NCBI GenBank assembly: GCA_014730275.1
Contig: WJIL01000084.1
Location: forward strand, 1 to 64,000
Reading direction: 5' to 3'
DNA from: Candidatus Lokiarchaeota archaeon
GTDB taxonomy: Archaea; Asgardarchaeota; Thorarchaeia; Thorarchaeales; Thorarchaeaceae
Length of the DNA: 64,000 nucleotides
Shown here in pieces: positions 26,369 to 35,899 of this stretch. Numbering within the stretch: the stretch's first letter is position 1; each line of letters opens with the position of its first letter. The notes under the pieces were generated by a model. The model did not search any database. It was not told where the DNA came from and saw only the letters and a list, made by a program, of their open reading frames with translations. Position numbers and translations under genes: made by a program.

Positions 26369-27112
26369 TCATTTGGTCTCCGCCATACCAAGGAATTTCC
26401 TCTCTAGAATACTTGACCAGTCAAATTTTGCTATACTATATAGGACAGCAAGAACAAGAAGCACACCTACCAGCTCAACTAGTTGAGATACCAAACTAGG
26501 TGAAGAATTCTGAAACACAAGCGTGCTTACCCATTCCAGTCCAAGGCGGCCAGCCCAAGCGATACCTGCTAAGAACATCGATTTTCCAACGAATCCTGGG
26601 ACAACCACTTTCCACCATGGATATTTCGCCGTTCCCAGAGGTACTACGAGCACATCATCAGGCAATGGTGTGACTGCAAGAAACCATATCAGAACGGGTG
26701 TTAACCGCGGATGAGATGTGATGAGATTCGAGAATGATTCTTGTTTTTCTTGATCTATGAGCCTTCCGCTGAAGTAACCTATCGTATATCCGGTCATCTC
26801 CCCCAATTGGGCTCCTAGTCCTGCTGCTAAGCCAAGCACCCATGGATTGAATACAAATGTACCAGCAATGGTGTCTTTCAGACCTCCTTGTATGAACGGA
26901 ACAACTAGGTAGGGAATTGGAAAGAGAATTGTGGCATTTCCAATGAAGGAAACCAGTAAAGATCCCACATATCCCATCACTGAGGCGACATCCAGTAACC
27001 ATTCATAGACCAATACAAAGGCTGTTGCAAAAGAATGGGACAGCATTGCAAGTAGATAGTACACGACCACCAAGCCCGAAAGAGATAGGAAAACAACATC
27101 GATGCGCTTCAT
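26369..27112 (-). CDS. DedA/VTT-family membrane protein
   Basis: A 247-residue integral membrane protein with ~5–6 hydrophobic segments. VTT-type features are the re-entrant-like stretch LGAQLGEMTGYTIGYFSGR after the second helix pair and LAVTPLPDDVLVVPLGTAKY with the Arg/Pro/Asp cluster, then VVPGFVGKSMFLAGIAWAGR. Relatives move lipids or act in membrane homeostasis. It converges on the second DUF35 gene. No partner gene is evident. Confidence 0.82.
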   Translation of the reverse strand: MKRIDVVFLSLSGLVVVYYLLAMLSHSFATAFVLVYEWLLDVASVMGYVGSLLVSFIGNATILFPIPYLVVPFIQGGLKDTIAGTFVFNPWVLGLAAGLGAQLGEMTGYTIGYFSGRLIDQEKQESFSNLITSHPRLTPVLIWFLAVTPLPDDVLVVPLGTAKYPWWKVVVPGFVGKSMFLAGIAWAGRLGLEWVSTLVFQNSSPSLVSQLVELVGVLLVLAVLYSIAKFDWSSILERKFLGMAETK

Positions 27113-27255
27113 CCTTCACTGTCCCAGCTATTTCGCGCCACAGAGGCTTTTATCAAGTTTATCTTCAACTGAAAAGTTGAGCGGAGGAGGACCGTACTTC
27201 CCTCTTGTAACATGCTTAAGTGGTTCAATCGGTAATAGAAGAACAGTGGCAGCTC

Positions 27256-28500
27256 ATGGTAGTAGAGTTTCCGTATGGCGATGGTTCTCTTGGTCTGGCC
27301 GATTATCAAGATCTCAAGTGTGAGGTTGTTTATCCAACAGGAGTTGCCGCCATTGATACTAGTACTGAATTTCAGAACATATTATCCAAACAAAATCCTG
27401 TCAGGAGCATCGGCCATTTCATTCGTGATGCTGAATCAGCAGCAATATCAATCGAAACGCGATATTTGAGTTCCATAATCCAACCGATGCTAACCGAGTT
27501 GCTGAATCATATTGTTGCCGGAGGTATCTCTAGTGAAAACATTACTATTCTTTTCAATGAACAGGACAAAAACTGCTCACAGTTAGACGTCTCATCACTT
27601 CAAACGGATTCACCTTTTGATAGCTGTAACCTTTGCATTCATAATCCATTTGATGATTCTCGAGTGGTATGGGTTGGAGAAACAACCGCCTCAAACGGAG
27701 TACTGTTGTGCGAAAGTTATGTTAGAGCTGATTTTCGGGTGGGTATGGGTGCTATTGCCCCCGATGGTTTTATTGGTGCGACGGGAGGCGGCACGGCCGT
27801 TCTTCCTAATATTGCAAGCCGGGAGACCATAATACGAAATCATAAGCTTCGTTTGCAGAATGATCCAAGATTCTTCGACATTACACAGCCTGCTGCTGAA
27901 GATATAGCAGAAGCCGCTCGTCTAGGTGGATTGGATTATGTATTCAATTGCGTCATCGGTGGTAGCGGCACTCCAGCATCGATTGTGGCAGGTTCGTTTC
28001 CTGAGGCATGGATGGAAGGAGTACACACTAGTGAACGTTTGACCATAAAAGATACACCTCATAGTGCATCCATTGTTGTGATTGGCGGCGGCGGTCACCC
28101 CTTTGACAGTACAATATATGACACAGTCGACTGCCTAATAGCCGCGGAAAAGGTAACACAGCATGGAGGAACAATCGTTCTTGTTGCTCAATGTAGTGAC
28201 GGACTGGGGCCAGCTGGACTTGGAATCGGTATGACTGAAGAATCGGGGTCTTTGGTTGCCGGGTCGTTGACGAATGCAGACTTTCTAATTGGCATGGAGA
28301 AAGCCCGTATTCTTCGACGTATTCTTGAAACCAGGAATCTGATTGTCGTAGGAGAGTTACAGAAAAACTTGGTTGAAGAAGTACTGAAAGGAAGGAAAGC
28401 TGCTGATTTGCCTGATGCTATTGATATGGCCTTAGCCAATCATCCGTCATATCCGAGAGTTGTAATCATTCCTGATGGACGTTTCATCTCGTTCAGTTAG
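27256..28500 (+). CDS. LarA-like (DUF2088) protein
   Basis: About 414 residues resembling the nickel-dependent lactate racemase family. The N-terminal PYGDGSLGL motif, the IRDAESAAI helix and the central GFIGATGGGTAVLPNIASRE followed by NHKL match the LarA pattern (YGD, then GaSGGxKxxxPGxxs and NH). The C-terminal domain has HSASIVVIGGGGHPFDSTIYD. LarA needs a pincer nickel cofactor made by LarB/C/E, none of which is here, and many relatives racemise or epimerise other 2-hydroxyacids. ATG at 27256 is preferred; a GTG at 27220 would add 12 residues. Confidence 0.7.
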   Translation: MVVEFPYGDGSLGLADYQDLKCEVVYPTGVAAIDTSTEFQNILSKQNPVRSIGHFIRDAESAAISIETRYLSSIIQPMLTELLNHIVAGGISSENITILFNEQDKNCSQLDVSSLQTDSPFDSCNLCIHNPFDDSRVVWVGETTASNGVLLCESYVRADFRVGMGAIAPDGFIGATGGGTAVLPNIASRETIIRNHKLRLQNDPRFFDITQPAAEDIAEAARLGGLDYVFNCVIGGSGTPASIVAGSFPEAWMEGVHTSERLTIKDTPHSASIVVIGGGGHPFDSTIYDTVDCLIAAEKVTQHGGTIVLVAQCSDGLGPAGLGIGMTEESGSLVAGSLTNADFLIGMEKARILRRILETRNLIVVGELQKNLVEEVLKGRKAADLPDAIDMALANHPSYPRVVIIPDGRFISFS

Positions 28501-28540
28501 AGAATATTCGAATGTAAACGAATTACAGGATCTAGTTGCT

Positions 28541-28864
28541 TCAATTCCCATCATGATCGAACATTGCATCTACTGCAGATATAGCATCACGGGCTTCTTG
28601 TTGAGTGAATTCCTTTAGCTCGCCCGACTTGGCTATTCTGATTGTCACTACCGCCTTGTCATCTCGTGGTTTCATCTCCCAAGTGAGCTCAAAATTCGGT
28701 TGCTCTTCCGCAAATCTCTGCAGCATTTCAAGCCATGCTTTCTTAACGTCCGAGAGGTCAGCGTACATGAATTTGATGAGGGGAGTAGTGATCTCAACCC
28801 TCAGAATCTTGCCGGCTTCAAAGTAATAATTCTCGATATCCCATGCGCTAGTTGACAATTTCAT
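28541..28864 (-). CDS. Small conserved-looking protein of unknown function
   Basis: A 107-residue acidic protein with a beta-rich first half (SAWDIENYYFEAGKILRVEI) and helices, ending in AVDAMFDHDGN. No metal or catalytic motif is visible. It starts with an ATG and lies between convergent neighbours. It has the size and pattern of small archaeal alpha/beta proteins, but I cannot name the family. Confidence 0.5.
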   Translation of the reverse strand: MKLSTSAWDIENYYFEAGKILRVEITTPLIKFMYADLSDVKKAWLEMLQRFAEEQPNFELTWEMKPRDDKAVVTIRIAKSGELKEFTQQEARDAISAVDAMFDHDGN

Positions 28865-28982
28865 AGCACCCTCGAATCGGTTCAGTGCCTACTATCGTGT
28901 TCAAGTAAGGGCTTGTTGCCTGATTGATAAGTCTTCTTGGCTCTAAGTAAGTCCCTCAGCAATGTAGACGGTGGTAGTGAGT

Positions 28983-31900
28983 TTACTCCTGCTGTCTCTC
29001 TTCTGAACCCTCTTTCTCCTTCCTCTTCTTTTCCTCTAGGAGGTGTCGTTCCACTTCCTTCAAGAAGGCATAGGTTTTGTCCTCGGGTTCTTCCTCTTTT
29101 TCAGTTTCAACGGTGTCTTCAGATTCCTCTGCTTCTTGAATAACAACATCTTCCGTCTCGGCCTGCTTTTGAGTATCGGTCACTCTCTCTTGACGCGCTT
29201 CTTCTTCAGGTTGTTCGGCTTCTTGTGTGGATTCAACATTGTCTTCTTCACGGACAGGTTCTATACCTTGTCCTTCAACGCCGGATAATCCCAGCCCACG
29301 ACGTGTCATGAGGGTCTGTACGCTTATTGGTTCAATAGCGCCTTCTTCCTGTAATGTTAACAACCTCTCCAGTGTTTCTGCTTCTGTTTCGCCCAACTGT
29401 TGAGCTAGAGGAGCCAGAACTTCATCTATGCGGAATTCTTCTTTTTCGTCAAGGCTATCCTGGAGGAATCTCAGAACCGTTTTATCCTCCTTTCGGATGC
29501 GCTTTTCGTCAGCAATCTTCTGAGGAAGGAGCCAGTAGTAATCCAGAGTTGAGAGGAGATTAGATAGCACCCATTCAGGGTCAAAGCACTCTACACGACC
29601 CATCCAGTCTTCCAAATCACCTTCGTATTGACTTTCGAACATCTCTACAAAGAACTCGAGGCGGCGCTTAAGATTCGAGCTCATCTCTGATTCAAGTATG
29701 AGCATACCAATCAAATAGCGACCACTGTAGCTATTGAGCCTGAGTCCATGATAATGTATTTCCTCAAGTGTTCCCTTTACGCTACCCTCACCTGTAATTT
29801 CACCATACACACTAGTGATAGCGGAAATAAACCCGCTGATCAAATCTGGCTCGATATGTTTCTCTGTGAATGGAAAGTAGATAACACATGTGCCATGTTC
29901 TATATAAATTGCCATGAAGTGCTGCAGGGTTGAAAGCTCTCTGAATTGTTCAAGCTGTCTCTGTAAAGACTTGCGCCCTGCTTCCCTTCGCGGTTTGATT
30001 ACCTTGGTATAGGCTATGGCGCCTACGAGAGCCACTAGTGCCACAAGTATGGCCAGCTGAGCCTGTGGTGTTCGAACTGTGCTGATGAGGACTTCGATAA
30101 GACTTGGAGCCGGCCTTACTTCTATTGTAAGAACTTCTGTTTCAGCCGGCCATTCTGACTCAGATCCCTCATACCGTGCCCAGACTTCTAGAGCATTCGT
30201 CTCAGAAGGTATATCAAAACCGGCATTTGCAATTCCTTCATCGTTAGTCACAGCGGTAGTGGTTTCAACAGATGCACCATTTGTCCCTGCCATTCTTACA
30301 TGGAATACTATTGTTTTTCCTGGTAATGGTTCACCATTGCTGTCTTGCAGTACAGCTCGAATTGCAAGTGCTGAGCCCTCTGTTACGACTGTTGTTTGAG
30401 AAACGAGTTCCGCAGCTAGTGCGTATTCCGCCTTTGGCAGCACCTGTAGCGATATCTCGTCTTCTACCACTTGGCAGTCAGTTGCAGTTCCTCTAAGGGC
30501 CACAGTATAATCAGCAGGACTTATTGTAGAATTTAGCCAGATACTGGCTCTGTATGATTCGCTGGTTCTATCGTAGTCCAGTGCATATGTCGTTCCCGCA
30601 ATTGTTAGATTCACCTGCGCGAAGTCGATCAATTCGACATGATAGGTCTCATTAACACGTACTGAAACCTGCATAGTCTCGTTCTCGTAGATTTCCATAT
30701 CCTGATCGAAAATGAGTGAGAGTGGGAGTGGCCTGACCTCGATGGTGGGGGTCTCCAACACGGAATCATAACCTGGTGTTGAGAATGTAATTGTCAGAGA
30801 ATAATCATCTACATGAAGACTGGTGGAGTTAATCGTTAGCGAGTAGGTAAGGTTCGCATTTTCTACAATTTCATATGGTCCTGCCCATCCAACTGATGGA
30901 CTAGAATCTTCAATGCGTGTCGATGTTCTGCTATCCAAGTACTCTACCTTCAGTACGATTGAATCATTGACATACAACCATGTGCTACCTTCGATTTCAA
31001 TTGTCGTAGGAATAGATGAAACCTGAACTTGGAATGCTTCTTCTTTCGAAACAAAGCCATATGCTGAGACACTTACTTCACAGTTGTGAATACCTACTTC
31101 GAGCAACGTAGCATTGAGTGTTGTTTCCCAATACGTCCCTGTCCACGATGCAGAATGCTCCTCACCATTTACCAAGAAGGTGAGATTCGCAGGGCTGATA
31201 GCGGAAGAGTTACTCATCAAATACTCGATGGTAACATCAACGGTTTCATCATAATAGACTTCGAGACCTGTATCATTCACTCGCAAGGTCGTACTTGCTT
31301 CAATCACATTCAAGAAAAGATCGATTTCCTGTAATGCATAGCCATACCTGTTTACATACAGAGTCATGGTGTTGTTTTCGACTTCCAGCTTCGGACCTAT
31401 CGTAACGCTGTAATTTCCTTGTGACACATGCTGACCTAGGTAGGTTTCTGAGTCTACAGTAATCTCTATACTGCCATCTGTTATTGGTGTTCCATTTGAA
31501 GCATAGAATTCAACATAGAGATTTATGGGTGTTATGTAGTCGGTTGTATTTGAGGTCCAAGAAGGCAAAACACTTGGAGTGTCTTCATATACCGTAAGGT
31601 AGGATTGATCTTGTTTTGTTTCATATCCTGTTTTGTTTGCAACGATGGTTGCATTCCAAGTTCCTAGCGTTATTTCAGGAGCTGGAATCGTCGCACTATA
31701 CTTCTGAATGGATTCATTGAAAGGAATGTCACAGAATAACGTATCATTGAGAATTAGGCAAACTGTAGCATTCTCTATTGGTGTATTGTTGTAGTTATAT
31801 GTCACATTGACAGATATTGATTCTATGTAACTGATATTCTGACTTGTAGGATTCCAGAATACTTGGAAAGCATTCGGTGCAAGGGTAATGTTGACACCTG

Positions 31901-34900
31901 ATGTTATGTGCGAGCTCGATTCATAGCCATATCGCCATGCACTAATTGTCGCATTGTATATATCCGCAGGAAAGTCACCGCCTGGAATATCTGTAACCCA
32001 GTGGGAGCTATTCCAAAGCAAATCATACGTTGTACTCTCCATTGTGACATTTACCGTTGCATCATCTGGAACATCGAGCCCTCCGTAGGTGTATTTCACA
32101 GACAGGTTGAAAAACTGAGTCGTATCGATTGTAACATTGCTGGGATTCCAGCTCACATGGATCTCGGTGGGTTCTGGATTGATTACCAGATTCGAGGGTG
32201 TTCCCGATTCGGATTCGTAGTTCGATTTGGATGCTTCAACGGTTAGACTGAATGTTCCTAGGCCAATTTCTTCGTCAGTACCGTTGAAAATCAACTCATA
32301 GAATCCGCTTGTGCTATTCCACGTTAGATTCCATGTATTTGAAGCAATTGTTACGTTAATCCAGGCATTGTGAATGGCTGAACCATTTGCAATGGTGTAA
32401 TTCGCTCTAAGAGTGGTGCTCTGTGTGTACGTTATCGTGTTCGTATTGAACCATTCTAGCTCAAGGAAGGTTGGTTCCTCTCTCAGAACGAGGTCATAGG
32501 TAGTATTCGTTTTGCCATCATAGCCATATTTCCAAGCTGAGATTGTAACAGCATGCGTTCCAAGCCCCGGTGGATCATCAGTCCCATTCAGGACCACATC
32601 ATACATTGAGCTTGAGCTATTCCATGTGAGGGCAATTTCGAGGCCCCCAGCAGTGATGTTTACTTCTGCATCTAGTACTGCCGATCCATTACTCATTGTA
32701 TACTTTGCAGACAATCTTGTTGTTTGAAGATAGGTGATATTGTACCCATTAGACCAGAATATCTCTAGCGTAGTGCTTTCTATGGTAATTGTCAGACTTT
32801 CGGTTGAGTTGGTCTGCTGCTCATATCCGGTTCTACCTGCTTTGATATCCAGGGAATGGGTACCAAATCCCGGCGGATCGTTGGTACCGTTGAATCTGAG
32901 CTCGTAGAATTCGCTTACTTCGTTGTACGAAAGGTTCCACGTGTTTGAGTCTATCGTGACATTCACTATCGCATCTGTCACCGCTGTTCCGTTGGAGAGT
33001 GAGTAGTTTACCAACAGTGTGGTCTGTTCTACATAGGTGATACTATTTCCATCAGACCAACCGACCGTGAGCGGCTCAGTATCATGGATGAGTTCAACCG
33101 AAATGATGAGACTTTGGTTTTCTATGGCAAATCCTTCGCCAAATACCTCTATTGTATGACTGCCTGGACTTCTCCCTACTGTATCCACGTTGGCAGTCCA
33201 TGTTCCATTGTTTTGGTCTGTCATGGTCTGGTTGGCTTCGCCATCAAAGGAATAGACAACGTTGGCAAATGAATTATTCAATCCGACATCGTTGAATGTA
33301 TCATTGAAATGGACTCTTATCGGGAAGCTGCTTTCGGTGTATGCGTCTATAGAGTATTGGTCTGCATCCAGAGAGGTGGGATAGAAGACAACTATTTCCT
33401 TTGTGAGATAACCCGCCTCTGTCCCGTTTGTCCAATATACTTCTAGGGTATATGTTCCATTGTCTTGTGTTTCTGCATTGATATCCCACAAGTAGTACGT
33501 TTTGCCATCAACGACGTTTTGATTGCTTGGTGGCCAGGTTGTCTCACCTTCGTGTAAGACCGTCAGGTTGGTCGAACCAGTATTTGCAGGATTCCCAGAT
33601 TCGTCTGAGATGCTGGTGTTGATCTCCATATCCACCAAGATACTTGCTTCTCGCTGCAACTCTGAATTGTCCGATGAATCGTAGGTATTTATCGAATCAA
33701 TATAATTTGGTGCCGTCAAGGTCAGAGTCCATGTTCCATTCGTCATGTTAGCGCAGGTTACAACTTCACTATATGCTGTGAAATTATCATGATTAGTTTG
33801 AGAAGAACCATTGTAGAGAGCACTTGGTGACCAGTCATTCATTATTGATATGTTCACAAACTTGCCTGTTGTATCGCTATATTCAGGATAACTTAGCGAT
33901 GTAGTCACATTCCAATCTGTTGCTGAGCCTGATGAATCGACTTCCCAGATACTCGCCAATTTGGATTCTCTTTTGTACCATAAGGTAAGATTGTGCTCTA
34001 TATATGCCGATTGATTCGAATTGAATTCTATTCTGGTGATGTTCTTATCATTCTCGAATATCCATTTGGTGCCAGACAACGAAGTTTTGTTTCCTTTCAG
34101 CAGAATTTCTTCAGCTTGGAATTGAAGAACAGAGTTTGTTGAGGTATTCCATGGCAAGTAAGTATAGTTGAGCAAAGCCTCATATTCAAGATTGGAGCCC
34201 CAGTCCGAAAAATCTGTTCTGTACCAATAGCTAGAGTAATCCCCATAATTCTCCTCGGTATACCAGTAAATTTTTGGGTAATTAGAAGAATATTCTGATA
34301 ATGATCTCCCATCCATTACAACATGATACTCGTGCCCCTTATCTAGAACCGCTGTAGTGGTGACATTGTACCAAGTTTTTACGCCTGTGATGCCAGGCAT
34401 ATCATCAGACGAAGTAACAGTACTAGATGAATTATCATAATCCTTTCTCACTTCTAGATACAAGTTCCCATAATTCGAAAGCGGTTCACCCCAGAGATTC
34501 ATCCAGGTATAAATGGAATAATTGAGAAGTCGCCCCTCTTGTGTGAGATTGAAACCCTGTGCAAGCTGGTTAGTTTTTGCCCCGCCGGATTCCTCTATAT
34601 TGAATCCTGTTGCGGGGCTTGAGCTTGAACCAGCGACGGCTCTCTCAGGACCTGCATATATATTCTCCACGTTCAGGTCAGCATGATGAAGAGTCCATCC
34701 GGGGACATGATACTGCGAAATATCAATCGAACCATTGTGTGCGTCAGGATTTGCATAGGTATTCAGAATGCTCGTGTTCAAACCGGTGATGGTCCTTGAC
34801 ATGAACATTGTTCCGTTTCTGTCATTCCCACTATCGCTAACTGAGGATTGAATATGCTGTAAGGATGCATCTTGATTTAGTGCATGAGTCTTGTCGTTAT

Positions 34901-34982
34901 CTCCATGTATTGGCTTTTGGGTTGGCGTGACCAATAATAGCATGACGAGCAGGACAAAAATGGTTGTTCCAAGCTTTTTCAT
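28983..34982 (-). CDS. Giant Ig-like repeat surface protein with cytoplasmic longin/roadblock-like domain
   Basis: 1999 residues. A signal peptide (LGTTIFVLLVMLLLVTP) leads to an extracellular region of ~1600 residues, rich in N-glycosylation sequons and Ser/Thr. It begins with a jelly-roll-like region (~50–400) and continues with tandem Ig-like or invasin-like beta domains. One membrane helix follows near residue 1645 (LAILVALVALVGAIAYT), with basic residues after it, so the C-terminal ~330 residues are cytoplasmic. There, HFMAIYIEHGTCVIYFPF and EPDLISGFISAITSVYGE resemble the N-terminal module of the soluble protein at 49002–50201 (DPDLISSFLSAMTSF) and the longin/roadblock-like folds common in Asgard archaea. 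A helical segment and a long Glu-rich tail end the chain. It looks like an adhesin or receptor linking the surface to cytoplasmic signalling (inference). Confidence 0.85.
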   Translation of the reverse strand: MKKLGTTIFVLLVMLLLVTPTQKPIHGDNDKTHALNQDASLQHIQSSVSDSGNDRNGTMFMSRTITGLNTSILNTYANPDAHNGSIDISQYHVPGWTLHHADLNVENIYAGPERAVAGSSSSPATGFNIEESGGAKTNQLAQGFNLTQEGRLLNYSIYTWMNLWGEPLSNYGNLYLEVRKDYDNSSSTVTSSDDMPGITGVKTWYNVTTTAVLDKGHEYHVVMDGRSLSEYSSNYPKIYWYTEENYGDYSSYWYRTDFSDWGSNLEYEALLNYTYLPWNTSTNSVLQFQAEEILLKGNKTSLSGTKWIFENDKNITRIEFNSNQSAYIEHNLTLWYKRESKLASIWEVDSSGSATDWNVTTSLSYPEYSDTTGKFVNISIMNDWSPSALYNGSSQTNHDNFTAYSEVVTCANMTNGTWTLTLTAPNYIDSINTYDSSDNSELQREASILVDMEINTSISDESGNPANTGSTNLTVLHEGETTWPPSNQNVVDGKTYYLWDINAETQDNGTYTLEVYWTNGTEAGYLTKEIVVFYPTSLDADQYSIDAYTESSFPIRVHFNDTFNDVGLNNSFANVVYSFDGEANQTMTDQNNGTWTANVDTVGRSPGSHTIEVFGEGFAIENQSLIISVELIHDTEPLTVGWSDGNSITYVEQTTLLVNYSLSNGTAVTDAIVNVTIDSNTWNLSYNEVSEFYELRFNGTNDPPGFGTHSLDIKAGRTGYEQQTNSTESLTITIESTTLEIFWSNGYNITYLQTTRLSAKYTMSNGSAVLDAEVNITAGGLEIALTWNSSSSMYDVVLNGTDDPPGLGTHAVTISAWKYGYDGKTNTTYDLVLREEPTFLELEWFNTNTITYTQSTTLRANYTIANGSAIHNAWINVTIASNTWNLTWNSTSGFYELIFNGTDEEIGLGTFSLTVEASKSNYESESGTPSNLVINPEPTEIHVSWNPSNVTIDTTQFFNLSVKYTYGGLDVPDDATVNVTMESTTYDLLWNSSHWVTDIPGGDFPADIYNATISAWRYGYESSSHITSGVNITLAPNAFQVFWNPTSQNISYIESISVNVTYNYNNTPIENATVCLILNDTLFCDIPFNESIQKYSATIPAPEITLGTWNATIVANKTGYETKQDQSYLTVYEDTPSVLPSWTSNTTDYITPINLYVEFYASNGTPITDGSIEITVDSETYLGQHVSQGNYSVTIGPKLEVENNTMTLYVNRYGYALQEIDLFLNVIEASTTLRVNDTGLEVYYDETVDVTIEYLMSNSSAISPANLTFLVNGEEHSASWTGTYWETTLNATLLEVGIHNCEVSVSAYGFVSKEEAFQVQVSSIPTTIEIEGSTWLYVNDSIVLKVEYLDSRTSTRIEDSSPSVGWAGPYEIVENANLTYSLTINSTSLHVDDYSLTITFSTPGYDSVLETPTIEVRPLPLSLIFDQDMEIYENETMQVSVRVNETYHVELIDFAQVNLTIAGTTYALDYDRTSESYRASIWLNSTISPADYTVALRGTATDCQVVEDEISLQVLPKAEYALAAELVSQTTVVTEGSALAIRAVLQDSNGEPLPGKTIVFHVRMAGTNGASVETTTAVTNDEGIANAGFDIPSETNALEVWARYEGSESEWPAETEVLTIEVRPAPSLIEVLISTVRTPQAQLAILVALVALVGAIAYTKVIKPRREAGRKSLQRQLEQFRELSTLQHFMAIYIEHGTCVIYFPFTEKHIEPDLISGFISAITSVYGEITGEGSVKGTLEEIHYHGLRLNSYSGRYLIGMLILESEMSSNLKRRLEFFVEMFESQYEGDLEDWMGRVECFDPEWVLSNLLSTLDYYWLLPQKIADEKRIRKEDKTVLRFLQDSLDEKEEFRIDEVLAPLAQQLGETEAETLERLLTLQEEGAIEPISVQTLMTRRGLGLSGVEGQGIEPVREEDNVESTQEAEQPEEEARQERVTDTQKQAETEDVVIQEAEESEDTVETEKEEEPEDKTYAFLKEVERHLLEEKKRKEKEGSEERQQE
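30300..33090 (-). repeat. Tandem ~90–100-residue Ig-like repeats coded within the surface protein
   Basis: The coded repeats share the pattern: a Trp in a strand such as LEIFWSNGYNITYLQTTRL, a strand with YTMSNGSAV, a middle TWNLTWNSTSGFYELIFNGT, then GLGTFSLTVEASK and a linker. At least four units are closely alike (about residues 630–1010) and several more distant ones follow toward residue ~1560. DNA identity between units is not high enough to look like recent duplication. Confidence 0.75.
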
Positions 34983-35344
34983 TGCCTATCCCTTTTCTGA
35001 CGAGTATCATTCCGAAGTTTCTGCTAAGCTGGTCTACTTATGAAACGGATGGAGTGCCTGCATGGATTCTTTTGATTGTTCGGTTATTAGAGCTCCTTGT
35101 ATGTCTTACACAAGCTGTAATCATCACAATCCTTGTTTCTATGCACAGTGACACCCGTTGCATATGGGCGACGAATCAACACCGGCTCGATGTAAAGATT
35201 CTGCTCTTATGTCCCTATGGGGACATTTTTGAATTCCCGAGACTTAAAGCTATCCTAATCTGTACCTTTCGAAAAAAAGACAAGTCGCATTTTTAGCTCG
35301 GAGTAGTCTTTTTTCGGGAGGTGACCGCGACAAAGATGTCTCGT
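34983..35344. other. 362-bp gap with a small hairpin, no gene seen
   Basis: This gap should hold the promoter of the giant surface protein (reading left). On the plus strand GTCCC TATG GGGAC at 35211–35224 is a 5-bp hairpin followed by ATTTTTG, like a weak terminator. A T-run at 35308–35315 precedes the next gene. I see no credible coding region. Confidence 0.4.
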
Positions 35345-35899
35345 TTACGTATAGTACGACGGTCGTGAGTCTTCAGGCTGCTGCGGTTTCACACCTGGGT
35401 GGCCTGTAATCTCATTAAGAATCGCGATAACCATCTCGACAGAACCATGGAGAGCACTCATGGTTTCCCACAGGCGATCATCACTGAACGAATCATCGTA
35501 TATGCGATCGGAGACGACAAAACCCGGTCCTGGCGGCTGTTTCCCTTTCTGATTTGGCTGTGGTTTCACGAAACCGAGGCGGACGCGGCTTCCGAAGCTG
35601 AACTTCATGGCTTTCATCTGGAACTTCTGCATCTTCTCAGAATTCAGTTTCTTGAGATGCTGTGGAGATATCATAACCTGTGATTCAACCTGCAGGTAGT
35701 TGGAATCATTGGGCCTGACAACGGTGAAATAGAACCGCTGGAATTTCACCTTGAATAAAAACTCCGCACGCGGGTTCTTGATGCTTTCTACCTTGACGCC
35801 TTCTTTTGAGAACCAGTCGCGCACAGCCTTCTTGATTTCATCAGTTGGTTTCTTCATTGTCATATCTCCGATGTATTTGAAGATGGTTCGAGTGCTCAC
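35345..35899 (-). CDS. DUF2299-like archaeal protein
   Basis: A 184-residue protein resembling the DUF2299 family, small archaeal proteins with a secretion-chaperone-like fold. The core, from KKPTDEIKKAVRDWFSKEGV through FLFKVKFQRFYFTVVRP and ESQVMISPQHLKKLNSE, fits an alpha-beta-alpha arrangement; a Pro/Gln-rich loop (KPQPNQKGKQPPGPG) interrupts it. The true start may be the later ATG (MTMKKPTDE, residue 13). It begins right at the stop of the upstream nitrilase gene, so the two are an operon. Function unknown. Confidence 0.65.
   Translation of the reverse strand: MSTRTIFKYIGDMTMKKPTDEIKKAVRDWFSKEGVKVESIKNPRAEFLFKVKFQRFYFTVVRPNDSNYLQVESQVMISPQHLKKLNSEKMQKFQMKAMKFSFGSRVRLGFVKPQPNQKGKQPPGPGFVVSDRIYDDSFSDDRLWETMSALHGSVEMVIAILNEITGHPGVKPQQPEDSRPSYYT

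Noticed and set aside
28983-34982. Giant surface protein as an S-layer protein
   Set aside because: It has a single membrane anchor and a large cytoplasmic sensor-like region, which is not S-layer design.
34964-35296. A 110-residue hydrophobic frame in the gap upstream of the surface protein
   Set aside because: It overlaps the start of the giant gene in antisense and reads through the expected promoter; the hydrophobicity is a side effect of T-rich sequence.
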